From positions 40,114,738 through 40,178,737 of the forward strand of contig JAKTNV010000005.1 in NCBI GenBank assembly GCA_022747635.1: a stretch of 64,000 nt of DNA, given 5' to 3'. Position numbers and translations under genes: made by a program. The number at the start of each line of letters is the position of its first letter. Positions within the stretch are counted from its first letter, which is position 1. Of the stretch, positions 13,351-25,054 are shown one piece after another. A model generated the notes under the pieces. That model had not been told where the DNA came from. It searched no databases and worked only from the letters and a program-made list of their open reading frames with translations. Source of the DNA: Hetaerina americana (taxonomy: Eukaryota; Arthropoda; Insecta; Odonata; Calopterygidae).

Positions 13351-14849
13351 TATCGTATTTAAAATTCTTAGCAATCTTAAATATTGCCATAGTTTAGTTA
13401 TATTCATTGTCTTCTTGTATAATTTACAGGATGGCGTTTCATATGACGTTGCTCGACTCCAACAATCAAATAATGTCACTGATCCTAATCTTACAATATT
13501 GTGCAACTTCAACTGCGCATATAGAGAAGCAAGACTGTGAGGTGAGCAATATGGTCAGAGGTCGCTTGGCTAAATGTCATGAACTTCAAATCTGTCCGGG
13601 TCATGAGCAAACACCGACCGGTTTATGGTTCCCTAGAAGGGATAATAGCACGGTGTAAAATAATCAAAAAATGTATCAATCTTACAACTCTCCTTAAATA
13701 AAGAACTGCCACAAACAGAGTCTACGGTTCATTAACCGCCTTGACGTTCAAGGAAAAGTCGGATGTTATTCAATTAAGAAAAAAAGACGGAATTATCAAT
13801 GTCTCCTTTGTGGACACTGGATAAAATAATAAATACAAAAACTAACATATATACTAATTCCTCGCCTAATGAGAAATTATGGTGAGAAAACACATTTCTA
13901 AATTGAGAGGCAACAAGTTTCATTATTTTCATGTGTTCTCCTAATTTAAAGTAGGCTTTGTGAAGGACGCTGAAAAGTATCGTGCATTTCCTTGGACTTC
14001 AAATGCAGGTCATTCATTAACAAAAACCTATTCAATGTCGTCCTTACATCATTTCCTTATTTGGTTCTCACTGAGTTATATTCTTATTCTCGCAGTTCAG
14101 AATACCTATTTTTTTCTCCCGTCCCCCTTTTAGCTCTCTGATTGTGAAAAGTTCTTCTTATCGCAGCCTTCAACTTCCCACTACCTCAATTTACCTCTTT
14201 TGTCTACTTTTTCGCTTTGTTTGCATTTCCCCCTAAAACTTCCTCTCTTCCCTAATATAAAAAACTCCTTCGTTTGTCGTTTTCTCAATCTAGTTTATTT
14301 TCTCCATTCTGCTCCATACTCCACATTTAATAAGCTTTCCCAACATTGCCCATTCTCTCCTTTCAAATACGTATAAGGCTTCGCCAGCCAGCAGCATTGA
14401 ATCCATTCATGGCTTTATCAATCGTTTCTTTACGTATTAACTTAAGAGGTCCTGTTATCAGTTTCCCTTCCTTGTAAATGATTCTTTTTAATCCATTTCC
14501 CGAAATAATTTCTTTACCACTTCGTCAATTAATTTCTTTCAAATACTGGCCAAGTACATTAACTTCTCCTCCTATAATTTGCGCAATAATACTTTCCTAT
14601 TTCACATATTTTCTATTTCCTAAGGATTGACCTTTAAAGATGCACAAGCCATGAGTGAGGCATTTTTTGTGACCTTCATTCTGAACTTGATCTCCCACTT
14701 TTCTACAAAGGTCAATCGATAAATGCAGTTCAAACATTTTTATTAAGCTAATTTCATCTTGTAGCAGTTTTAAAATAAAATAAAACTTTCGGGTATTAAA
14801 GAAAACAGCGATAGTTTTAGGGGTACTGCAAGAGTTCAGATTTCACAGA
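13351..14849. other. Intergenic, partly pyrimidine-rich, nothing recognised
   Basis: AT-rich sequence. From about 14100 to 14640 the plus strand is T/C-rich with many TTCC motifs. I could not match it to a transposon on either strand. Confidence 0.4.
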
Positions 14850-15150
14850 GTAAATGGGAACATTCGCCATCGAAGTCACCCATGGGAAATCCTACGCAGA
14901 ATCGCCAGGCTGGCATTTAGGTTTTCCTCTTAAGAGAATGGTGGATTTGAGAGAACAAGAAAGCCCGAAGCGTCCACGGGCAAATGAATGAGCGGTCGAC
15001 TACGACAGATCGATGCACTGTGAAGAAAACATCGCCCCTGCCCCACGCCCACGCAAAGCGCGAGAAGGGCAAGGGAAACATCGATGCCTAGCTGCGTGGG
15101 CGGAGCGACACACAGGTCACATAACGGGGACGCCTACAAGGGAACTGATG
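14850..15150. other. Short GC-rich island
   Basis: About 300 bp of CpG-rich sequence flanked by AT-rich DNA. No open frame of note and no RNA gene is recognised. Confidence 0.4.
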
Positions 15151-17496
15151 CTGGACTTCAGGATGCTTCCTCAAATTACGATTTGAAACAGAATTATCAC
15201 GGTGGGCTTTAAATTAAAGGATGAAAGCATATGTATAATTGATACTACGGAATGCTCCCATAGGGATGATATAACTCGCCACTAAAAAGAGTATTTTGTG
15301 GAATATTACCAATTTTTAATAACTCACCACCATTTCATTCAAATGTTGGGACTCATAACTTTGGCAGTGCATACTTCCAAGTTCGAAAACACTCGAAGTC
15401 CTAATATTTTTATTTGAGCATTACCTCTTTCGTAAAGGTAACTAAATCGGCAAGACACAACGCACGGATGCTGTGAATGAATTTCAGAGTAAAGGGTATA
15501 ACCACCAGAATAACCTACCTACTTCATTAGTTATTTTATGGACCATAAATGAGTGTTGTAATCCCACCAAACCAAGAGGTAAAATTCGAGATTCGAATTT
15601 TACGAAACAAAATTCGAATTTACCATTCATGAAATCGTTCATCGAAAAATTACCCTGAGGTAACGAATATATATGTGATAGGTGTTAGGAAAGCAGTCAT
15701 TTCAAATGATCGGGTAAATCACCTACTGTCCATAGTTGCAATAGTTTTATATTCGGTAGTATTGCAGCTCCAAATCCTTTAATGTCTCAATTCCCTTTGA
15801 AATGACACAAATTCCGTTTTCCTCTTCGTTCTTTCAATTCCCTGTCATTTTAAATTATTGCCACAAAACTGCCTCACAACACCACCCAAATACTTGTCGC
15901 TAACCAATTCAATCCAAAAAAAACTTCACTTCTTTCCCGATTGCACCGTTTTCATTTGGTCTGAACGCCATTCATCTCATAATCTCCAATCTCACATCTG
16001 GCAAACCTCTAATCTAATCCAGCCAATCGAGCGTACATCCATCAAGACTATCATGCTGAGCAAGAAAATCCAACCTTCGTTATCAATTTGATCAACCAAT
16101 CCCTTACTTTTTATCAACTCTCCAAACAGTTGATTAGTTTCTCCTCGTGAACAAGTCTTTCTCTTTAGCAATTTCTCCGTTCGACAGCTGTCAAACTTAG
16201 TGTAATTTTAACTTTTACAGTTACATACGAAACGCTTTTAATGCACAAATTCATTGCATGGGTCCCCCATAAAAACAACAGATCCTTAATGAACGATTAA
16301 CATACTGTACGTACTAGGATATATGTGATATCCAAACCGACTTTCCCCCCTAAATTCTATTATTTACTATAATTTTCTCAAAGCGGGCGAACCTGACCAT
16401 GATGTGGAAAATTTCTTGATAGATACGACTTGAGGGGAATCAAAGAAAGCTATTCGTAGGAACACACACAGATGCCCTCATGTTGGCCATGGTTGTAATA
16501 ACGGGTGGTTTACTTTTAAGTCTCCCGCAAATGAGCTTCGAAATACATGGGATCAGAAATCATCCCCTACACTTTACACTGGTATTAGGTAAGTCAGAGA
16601 AGCCAGAGAGAATTTCAATAAGAAATTATACTAAACATTTGGGAACATAACTTAACGTTTCGTGTCAACATACACTAATGTTTTCAATGCTTCTCCAGAT
16701 TTCCTCAATTGTCGAATTTCAAAGACTACACGGCACCGGCCCATTTGTCGAAGAAGGAAAAACCACGTGTCGTTTCCTCCACGCAGGATAACTTGCGCGA
16801 GGAAATAAAACTCGTGTTGCTCCGCCGGCGATTTTCTACGATAGTTTCCATATATAATAATGTGCGTATACAACTACCCACGTGGATGACCTCACGCTGG
16901 AAATAATCAAAGAATTAATTTAGTCATTCTAACCAAATGGTAAACTGACATGTCAGAGAGCCCACAATTCACCTATATACTTAAAAATAGAGCACCAATT
17001 TATCAACACGTGAAATAACAGCCCGAGATGACGTTACGCAGTTTTATACGTCACTGTATATTTTGCCAGGGCCAGATCACACGCATGCTTCCATTCTACT
17101 CCTAAGCCCATCGTTTAGAATAATAATATATGCTAATACGCAATATATAAGGGAATTATACATGGTAGACATAAAAAATAAATATATATAATTTATGAAA
17201 ATAATAAAGCCACCAGAGGGGATGAAAAGTCCTCGCTTGTCAATCGTGGGGTCACGGGTTACATTACTTCCAGTGAATATTTTCCTCAACTGAGGGTTTG
17301 GGTGTCTGTGATTGTCCTTGTTGTCACTTTTACATTAACTGTTTGATTGTTGGCTCTAAGGTCTAATTTAGAAAATACCACCAAACTTACCCAACATCCC
17401 AACCCCAAGCTCAACGGTGTGTGAAATGTGGTCATTCAGAAATTCTATTAGAGGACCAGGTCCTATCTCTGTGTTGCAATTTTCCAATAAGTACTT
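15151..17496. other. Intergenic, nothing recognised
   Basis: AT-rich DNA. A 77-codon open frame at 15858-16091 (plus) lies in C/T-rich sequence and has no recognised family. Confidence 0.45.
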
Positions 17497-17587
17497 GTAC
17501 CCGAAAAATCACACAGCTTGGGTGATATTGAGGGTACCCAGAGAGGTTCCCGGGCCCTCCCGCTCTAACCACTAGCTAGACTACCAC
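17497..17587 (-). repeat. SINE family B fragment (head region)
   Basis: Carries the diagnostic GTACCCGAAAAATCACA and AGCTTGGGTG seen in the 4281-4550 copy, followed by the tRNA-head end in the same (minus) orientation. The body and tail are missing. Confidence 0.75.
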
Positions 17588-17759
17588 TTCTATTAATAAA
17601 ATATATAAATAAATTACAATTTCTGAATGAGTAGAATTCAAGAATGTAAAAATACATAAAAAATAACGATCTAGGCATTCACCTCATTCAGATTCCCTAA
17701 TCGTCCATTATTTCACCAGATAAGTCAGACGCCATAAAACTCAATGGAGTCAGGAGTCG

Positions 17760-18130
17760 CTCCAGGATTTAGGCTCGGAACCCTGCCAAGAATCATAAGC
17801 CTAATCGCAACACCGTCACAAGTGGCGAGGGAATGAGTGAAAAGGGTGGCGAAGTACGAAGTAGGTTACACGGATTAATGGGGTCTTTAAAGAGGAAGGG
17901 CGCTGGATTGCGGCGAGAGTGGCCTTCCCAGAGAAGACGAGGCCGCACTTTCTCAAAGGGTCCGCCACCCTCACAACCGTCACGGCGAGGTGCTATCAAG
18001 GAATGTCTCCCGCGGGGAACGAAGTCGCGACGGTGGGAAAATGTCAAGGGCTTAAGTGGAAGACATGAGTGCCTCGGATGAACGATGGTTTTCGTTCGGA
18101 AAAAGTCGCGGGGACGAAGTATAGAAAAAT
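17760..18130. other. GC-rich island
   Basis: CpG-rich patch with complementary open frames on both strands (17833-18081 plus, 17793-18047 minus), neither with a known domain. It is the last of the islands spaced about every 3-4.6 kb in the first 18 kb. Confidence 0.4.
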
Positions 18131-19534
18131 ATTAGCGACGATCATCGCACTGAGAGATTAATGATAAACTATTTTAATTTCTTCCATGAGAAATCAATAA
18201 AATAAATAAAAAACTTTTAATTTTCTACATTTGCTTACTGCAATACTTGACCGATTTTGACGTTTTCCCATGATTAGAAAAAATGCAATTGCGAATGAGC
18301 AAAATTTATAGAGGTAAAAGTAAAAAATACCATATTGTACGTTCGATGATGATGTAGAAATGTTAAAACCGCTCAAGTACGTATTACAATTACTAAGTAT
18401 GGAAAGTATTTTTCAAATAAATGATATTGGCGAAATCTAAAACACTACAGCGCCTGCAATGAAATCGACCAACTGAGGTTCAGGAAGTATATATCCAGGT
18501 ATACATATAACCATGCCAGAATTTTAAATGGCTCGTATCTAAGTCCACACAAATACCTTGCGATTCCCCAAACAGGTGTGTGGCAGGGGTTGCAAGCACC
18601 AGATGGAAAGGGTAAGGGACGAGGTGGATTGTTGTTCACACAAATACGTGCACTACATGTAAGGGGAAAACTATGTTTGAAACAAGAGGTAATTCCATGT
18701 TAAATGTTTCACGTATTCGAGATGTTTTCAACATTCTAACTGAATTACCGTCATCTCAATCCATTGTATACTGCAACAAAATGGCGTAACTACTATTTCT
18801 ATATCAACTTTAAAATGTAAGTCCGTTACACGGTATAGTTTTCTCTCTCGGAAATTCCGAATCGCCGATGTGAAAAGAATACATCTCCGTTACCTCCATA
18901 AATGTGTGAACACCTGCTTTGGGTTTCGTCAGAGAAATTTATGTGTCGAGTTCATTAAGATATTCGACGGCAATTTTAATAATTATATTTATTGTATTGT
19001 TTACATTTTATTCATATACAGCAGACGATATTGTTGTATTCCGTGAGAAATTCAATTTGTCGCAAATTTTACGATCCATGACACCAACATTATATTCTAC
19101 TTTAAGACACCTAAGGTAAAGTTTATTTAAAAAATGGAGGATTTTCGCAGCTGATCACCATTTTCAAACTCTCCCGCAAATCTCGCTCAAATACTGAAAT
19201 TCTCTCCTGACCATGTAAGTCGCTACATCGTATCTCTAATGAAACCTCTTCTAAAAATAAAAAATGTATTTGCTTAATCCGCTATTATAATGAAGCAATG
19301 ATCAACATGCTCAATGGACAGTCTACGACAATTTTTCAATGAAAATCTCAATTTTTTAAATTTATTCGTGCATTTATGTATTTATTTAAGTATATATTTA
19401 TTTGTGGATTTAAATTCAGAACAACGAGGTAAGTATCCGAACCATTGAAGGTGAAATCTCTCTTTTACCGTCCCGTCACATGTATCCTATAAAAGGTAAA
19501 TAAAAATATATTATTAAAAAATGAGATTAAGAGG
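18131..19534. other. Intergenic, AT-rich, nothing recognised
   Basis: AT-rich DNA. Nothing is recognised on either strand. Confidence 0.45.
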
Positions 19535-19655
19535 GACCTGATGTAGAGTGGGACGTTGTGTTTTGCTGGGGGTCACAAATTGTTAAATTAGTAATTTTGT
19601 CCATCCAAAAACCTACCTTAACCGGTAGATTACCTAATAATAAATAAAAAATAAA
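19535..19655 (+). mobile_element. 5'-truncated LINE copy, 3' tail only
   Basis: Contains TGTCCATCCAAAAACCTACC followed by TTAACCGGTAGATTACC and an A/T-rich end. The same sequence, with small differences, terminates the LINE at 40255-41430. This is therefore a severely 5'-truncated insertion of that family. Confidence 0.8.
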
Positions 19656-20198
19656 GGAACCAAGACTCTCATGAGTTTAACGATCAAAATGCAATATTTG
19701 ATTTACGAGTACGTTACAGTAGTTTTTGTTTAGCAGAAGCGTGTAAACAATAGCGCATTCTATTTTCTAAGAGAGCATAGTGTTCGTCACTGTCTGTGGC
19801 ATAAACTTAGAACTTATCTAATGAACTTTCATTTCTGATGAGTGGAAGGAATATGAATTCGCTGTTGTATTTTAATGGTAGCTCTGCACGCATATGCATA
19901 CGTATAAACTAAATACCATTACCAAAAATTAAATAAACACCCTACTTATAAGCAGATAGAAAGATTATGAAAGTTAAAACGGAAACAAGACACCGAATTA
20001 AAGCAATAATGAATGACCAGCGGCTCTTAATAGTGGCCACCATAACGGACTACACCATATACACATATGTACTACCACATAACGCACTCTCATAAAAGCA
20101 CGTAACAAACATCATCAGAATGACTAGCAATTCAATATGGCCGTAAAGATCAGAAAGCACTAACGTTTAAGGAATCATAAATACTATATATATTAAGT
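19656..20198. other. Intergenic, nothing recognised
   Basis: AT-rich DNA between a LINE tail and a SINE fragment. Nothing is recognised. Confidence 0.45.
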
Positions 20199-20345
20199 CT
20201 CCCTGGGAAACCATAACCGGCACAGGAAAAGGAACTGGCCCCCCAACCCTGATGTGTGAATTTTCACACGCCGTATAGGGCTTAGTACTGGGTAATCTCT
20301 ACCATCACCTACTAAACCAACCTTCGGGTTGATTACTGTTTGTGG

Positions 20346-20348
<3 letters not shown>
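20199..20348 (+). repeat. SINE family B, 5'-truncated copy
   Basis: Begins at TCCCTGGGAAACCATAACC, so the tRNA head is missing, and runs to GATTACTGTTTGTGGT. It is the reverse complement of the 4281-4550 body and reads in the plus orientation. The (TA)n tract at its 3' end may be the element's tail. Confidence 0.85.

Positions 20349-20349
<1 letters not shown>

Positions 20350-20396
<47 letters not shown>
20350..20396. repeat. (TA)n microsatellite
   Basis: About 46 bp of pure AT repeat directly following the 3' end of the truncated SINE B. Confidence 0.95.
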
Positions 20397-20471
20397 CACT
20401 TTTTGAAAGTCTCACGGACGTGAATAATAATAAAAAGAGACGTTTCAGGCGTGATATGGTGGAATATCATG

Positions 20472-20639
20472 ATTAATTAAAAGTAGCAATTTTCCACAAA
20501 AATAAAATTTAATGCGACCGGTTTCAATGTTACTACATCATCATCAGGTGAATGATGAGGGACCTGATGATGATGTAGTAACATTGAAACCGGTCGCATT
20601 AAATTTTATTTTTGTGGAAAATTGCTACTTTTAATTAAT
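20472..20639. repeat. Perfect long hairpin, 78-bp arms and 12-nt loop
   Basis: The arm at 20472-20549 is the exact reverse complement of 20562-20639, with a 12-nt spacer. The loop side of the arm reads CTACATCATCATCAGGT. The arms contain ACCGGTTTC and TTTTATTTTTGTGG. A read-through transcript from either strand would form a 78-bp duplex. The hairpin resembles the one at 52342-52533 in layout and in its ACATCATC-AGG loop-side motif, which suggests a foldback family. Function is unknown. Confidence 0.9.
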
Positions 20640-20672
20640 AGTGAATAATAATGTATAACACTTAGCACTAGT

Positions 20673-20676
<4 letters not shown>

Positions 20677-20737
<61 letters not shown>
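20677..20737. repeat. (TA)n microsatellite
   Basis: About 61 bp of pure AT repeat shortly after the 78-bp hairpin. Confidence 0.95.
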
Positions 20738-20740
<3 letters not shown>

Positions 20741-20935
20741 AAATCGAATCGGAACACACATAAAAGACAAACATTATTGGTGGCAAAGGTAGAGTAATGC
20801 AGACCACAAGGGCAAAAAAGGTTCCTTGAACGGGAATAGTAACACAATTCTTCGATTAATTAAAAATTGCCAACTTTTAATCAATCATAATATTCCAGCA
20901 CATGACGTCTGAAACGTCTCTTTTTACAAATCTTC

Positions 20936-22162
20936 GACTTCCGAACGCTTACTAATTATATTTAATCAAGTTTTAATTGTACAGTTGAAGAAAATAATGT
21001 TGATTTGCAAAAGTAAAGAGAGCATGAATGAAAGTTTTCGGGGTAAGTGACGAGTATGTATTCCCTGGAATAAGAAAGAAATAGAGCGAGTCATTCTACT
21101 ACAAATAACCTATTTCTTAACAATTTTTAGTACGATATTTTGTGCAAATTGATTACCTTAATCGAATAGCAGTCCACATCAAGATCCCTGCGTTTGTATT
21201 GAGCTGTTAAAACTTTAAAAACACTTAAAAATAAACCCATTTTGAGGACTTCCAAAGTAACCTGTGAATATCATTTTTTTTAAATAAGTCATGTAGCCCA
21301 TAAAAGCGAAATTAAAAACCCTCTGCTTATAATTCCTAACCAAAGGATACGTTGGTACATGAAATACCGACGAATAGCGACCGTTTTATCAAGTGCACCC
21401 TAGAATGCAGAGTACCACCAGAGATTTAACGCTCATATACTTCCAATTGCCACGAGTACACGCAAATTCTAAATTCTTAAGGTGATTCGGACTTCAAATC
21501 GACGAGATAAACTGAAAATGCCATCGAAGCACGCCTAAAAAAAAGGGTTGTATCCATATGATGCTTTGATTTCAGCGTTGTACGCCCATTTTCTCGTGAT
21601 TTGTCCAAAAAAGTATATTCAACCGCGGTTCTTGAGGATGGTGTCTTAAGAAAAAATATATTTACAATATGAAGGCGACAATTTTTTTTTCGAAACTAAC
21701 ACATCATTGCAATAGTTGTCCTCTACGAGATAAAATATTCCCACGTTTCCACTGGAGATGTCTTCTACATCCGAACCCCGGAAAGCCAGTGACTACCGGG
21801 ATCGCCTCCGCATGGATACGGTAATATATGGGAAAACAGTTTCGACGGCGTTGCAGTCGGCATCTTCTGCGCAGAAGATTTAATCCTACACCCCTTCCTC
21901 ATCCTTCAAGCCTTCATTCTCCAAGTCACAACCGTCAACTCCAAATACTTGGAATCAGATTAAACAACAATAATTCACACCATACATTTCCGAAGGCAAT
22001 AATCTCCAAGAACATTGAATCTAAGAATCCTCACAAAAAAGAATTAAAACTATCCATAAATAACACACCAAACGTGCAAGGTTCAAACTAAAAATCCTAA
22101 TTCCATTATTACGAACTAGAATATTATGGTAAGGGGCGTGTATTCTGCAGCATCAGTTATAC
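20936..22162. other. Intergenic, nothing recognised
   Basis: AT-rich DNA. It includes an 18-nt perfect palindrome, ATCTTCTGCGCAGAAGAT, at 21862-21879. An 87-codon open frame (21828-22091) has no recognised family. Confidence 0.45.
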
Positions 22163-22164
22163 TA

Positions 22165-23487
22165 CCTCGATCAAAAAGTTCCCGGAATAACCACCGTGTG
22201 CCGCTCCCATCGTTCCGATTTGAGTTCTGTTTTTTTTGTTAAATTGGTACATCTGTTGTTGATATTCCCTTTAAATCTTAGTGTCATAACTTGACATTTG
22301 CAAAAGTTACGGTCGGTTTTCGGTATGTCCATCAGTGCTTCCTGCGATTTTTCCATTACTTCCTCTCGGCTGCTAAAACGCGTTCCCCGTAATGGTTTTT
22401 TAACTCGATTGAACAGAAAGAAGTCACAGGGAGCCAAATCAGGTGAATTCGGTGGCTGTTGGATGGTATTTGTTGCATTTTTCGTCAAAAAATTACGAAT
22501 AATGATAGCACTGTGCGACGGTGCGTTATCATGGTGCAAAATCCACGAGTTTTCTGCCCACATTTCTGGTCTCTTTCGGCGAATTGCTTCACGCAAACGT
22601 CTCATAACGCCCAAATAATACTCTTTGTTTACTGTCTGGCCTTCTGGCAAAAATTCATGATGCACTACACCGTTGTAATCCATGAAAACCGTCAGCATTG
22701 CCTTCTTTTTTGACTGAAAACGACGTGGTTTTTTTGGTCTCGGCTCATTTGGTGAACGCCATTCACTTGCCTGATGTCTGGATTGCGTGTCGTACTCATA
22801 AACCCACGTCTCGTCTCCAGTAATGATCCTTTTGATGAATGTGGGATCGGATTCAGCCTCGCAAATCATGTCTTTTGCGACGTCAACACGGTCTCTTTTT
22901 TGCATGAAATTGAGGTCTTTCGGCACCAACTTTGCTGCTACACGACGGAAACCCAAATCATTAACCACAATGTCTTGGGCGGATCCATAGGCAATGTTCA
23001 AGTCCTCCGCTATTTCTCTGATGGTTAATTTGCGGTTATTGACCAACATTTCTTTTACTTTATCAATTTTTTCACCGACTTTCGATGTCGATGGTCTGCC
23101 ACTGCGTTCATCATCTTCGATTGACTCACGACCACTTCTGAACCTCTCGTGCCACTGGTAAACGACCGTTTTTTTAGAGAATCGTTGCCGAAACACTTTT
23201 CCAACATTTCCAACGTCCGTGCGCCACTAAATCCGTTTTTTACGCAAAATTTAATACAAGTTCGTTGTTGCAAATTTAAATCCATTTCTGCAATTGTAAA
23301 AAATCGCCAACACACACAGAGATAGATGTACTCTTGGCTACGTAACTTTTGCAAATGTCAAGTTATGACACTAAGATTTAAAGGGAATATCAACAACAGA
23401 TGTACCAATTTAACAAAAAAAACAGAACTCAAATCGGAACGATGGGAGCGTCACACGGTGGTTATTCCGGGAACTTTTTGTTCAAGG
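22165..23487 (-). mobile_element. mariner-type DNA transposon with unusually long (147-bp) TIRs
   Basis: A complete Tc1/mariner element of 1323 bp flanked by TA target duplications (22163-22164 and 23488-23489). The ends 22165-22311 and 23341-23487 are inverted copies with about three mismatches over 147 bp. The outermost bases read CCTCGATCAAAAAG and, on the other side, CCTTGAACAAAAAG. Mariner TIRs are usually around 30 bp, so these are long. The near-identity of the arms suggests a recent insertion. The transposase is on the minus strand. Confidence 0.93.
22171..23285 (-). pseudogene. mariner transposase, one frameshift
   Basis: A D,D34D transposase that would cut and paste its element at TA sites in the nucleus. 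The N-terminus starts at 23285 (MDLNLQQRTCIKF...). The frame is lost in a run of seven T at 23169-23175; eight would restore it. It continues in a second frame as an uninterrupted 341-codon stretch to the stop at 22171. Helix-turn-helix regions precede the catalytic motifs TGDETWVYEYD (first D, residue 128 of the long frame), HHDNAPSH (D223) and SPDLAPCDFFLF (D258). Exactly 34 residues separate the last two aspartates. All three are intact. The last 46 or so codons lie inside the terminal inverted repeat, which is unusual. Confidence 0.92.
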
Positions 23488-23489
23488 TA

Positions 23490-25054
23490 GTATATTTATT
23501 AAACTGAATTGTGGGTATAACAGCACCAATGTATAACGTACCCCGAGAGCCATCATGTTGGCGTGCGACATGCATGGATGAGCAGCTTTTAATCACGCAA
23601 TTGTAAGATATTGTGTGTTAGTAAAAGCAGTGGCAGATCATAACAATATTTGTTTTATCAAATTTGTTCTGCATTTGCCTGGTTTTGTTGCGGCCATGAG
23701 ATGTTGTAACGGAAGAACGAGTGCGTGAATCCAGTCCAATTCTATCATTTCATCCGAGTGACAGAACATAAGCAAACGCCGGGATAATCATTACCACGGG
23801 CCACCACTTCCATCAACCTCACCTCACCAAATCATGATTCAACAGTCAAAAAATTTAAAAATGCTTCAGACTAAAATTTAAAAGTTATCAAATTTATCAG
23901 TAATTTAGTAACGCAGCACAACTGGTTAAGATAAGTCACTATCATCATGGTCAATATAATATTTGGTCGAGCTGAGTACTCCGAAAGGACCTTGCTGAAA
24001 TCAACAGCGGGTCAAGAAAACCTCTTAGGGGGAGACATTTTCCGCTCCTGGCTTATAGGTGCAGACAAAAGCCATTACTCCTTATGTGTATCGCCTCATG
24101 TTCCGACTTAATGCTGTTTCTGATCGCTTCCTTGAGAATTTCCTCATTTTATTCCGTAAAAAAAATGTCATATTTTTTCTGGGTGACTAGATACCCTTCA
24201 CCCACCGAAGAGGAATTTCCCTACCTGACATTCTCAAGAACAAATATCGTGCACCGCACGTGGAATGGGAGACGGAAATTCTATTTACTATAGATTTCGC
24301 GTAAGTGCCGGAAGGAAAGAAGATGTTGCAAACGCCGCGGGCAGGAATCCTCAACGAAAATACAATCTCCAACTGTTGCGTTGGACGCTTGGGTAACTCA
24401 TCTGCGGAGGCCACCCACTGCTGGCCGGCCTCGGGAACCGCACAGCTGGATGAACGCTCGGCGAGGATTGACCAGCTAACTGGTCGACAGGTGGGACGAG
24501 CTCTAGGGAGCGGATCGAAGGACCACTACTTGATAAAGGGACCCGTGACTCGGTCTTCAGGTTCAGCGCGATTCCCGGGGTGAGCTACGGGTCACGATAA
24601 TTCCCAACTCACAATGAAAACTGACGCATTCGCGAGAGGAAAATCAAGATTGGCGAACACGGTAACCATAATGAATCACATAGAGTCCTGATTGAAATCC
24701 ATTGAGGATGCTGTTGCAAAAAATCTTTTTGGGATCAATTAAATATGAGAGACATGACTAGAGATTTTAAAATTGACCGTTTCCCAAGACCTCGAAGCGG
24801 ATATGATTAGACAATGGATTCACTGGTAGCAATGTTTCAATTTTATAAATAAATGAAGGAGTGTTTTAAGTTTTCAATATTAGTGTGAAGAATGATGACT
24901 ATTCTAAAAATGTAGGGGAGAGACGGTAGATTGCTGGGAGAAATCCGAACGAGGCAGAAAAAGTTCATAGTGTTTAGATAGGCGATATATTTTAAACAAT
25001 CCACCTGTGATAGAGGGAGGAACATTAGGCAAGGTAGTATGGGTAAGGAATATG
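23490..25054. other. Intergenic with a GC-rich patch at about 24300-24600
   Basis: No gene is recognised. The 24300-24600 patch is CpG-rich and carries a 92-codon open frame (24305-24583, plus) without a known domain. It resembles the islands in the first 18 kb. Confidence 0.45.

Larger units (their letters stand above)
20430..20935. repeat. Outer, diverged inverted repeat around the hairpin
   Basis: AAAAAGAGACGTTTCAGGCG at about 20433 is matched in reverse complement by ACGTCTGAAACGTCTCTTTTT-like sequence near 20907-20930. The similarity continues inward through TGGAATAT.ATGATT.ATTAAAAGT on each side. The block therefore carries a young perfect palindrome inside an older imperfect one, with a (TA)n tract in between. 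This looks like an element copied in inverse orientation beside a relative. Confidence 0.6.

Noticed and set aside
20350..20737. CRISPR-like or satellite array
   Set aside because: The repeats are (TA)n tracts and a palindrome. There are no regularly spaced repeats with unique spacers.
21828..22091. 87-codon plus-strand frame before the mariner
   Set aside because: Low-complexity basic product, no family, no splice support.
22298..23028. Plus-strand frames of 84-106 codons
   Set aside because: Antisense shadows of the mariner transposase.
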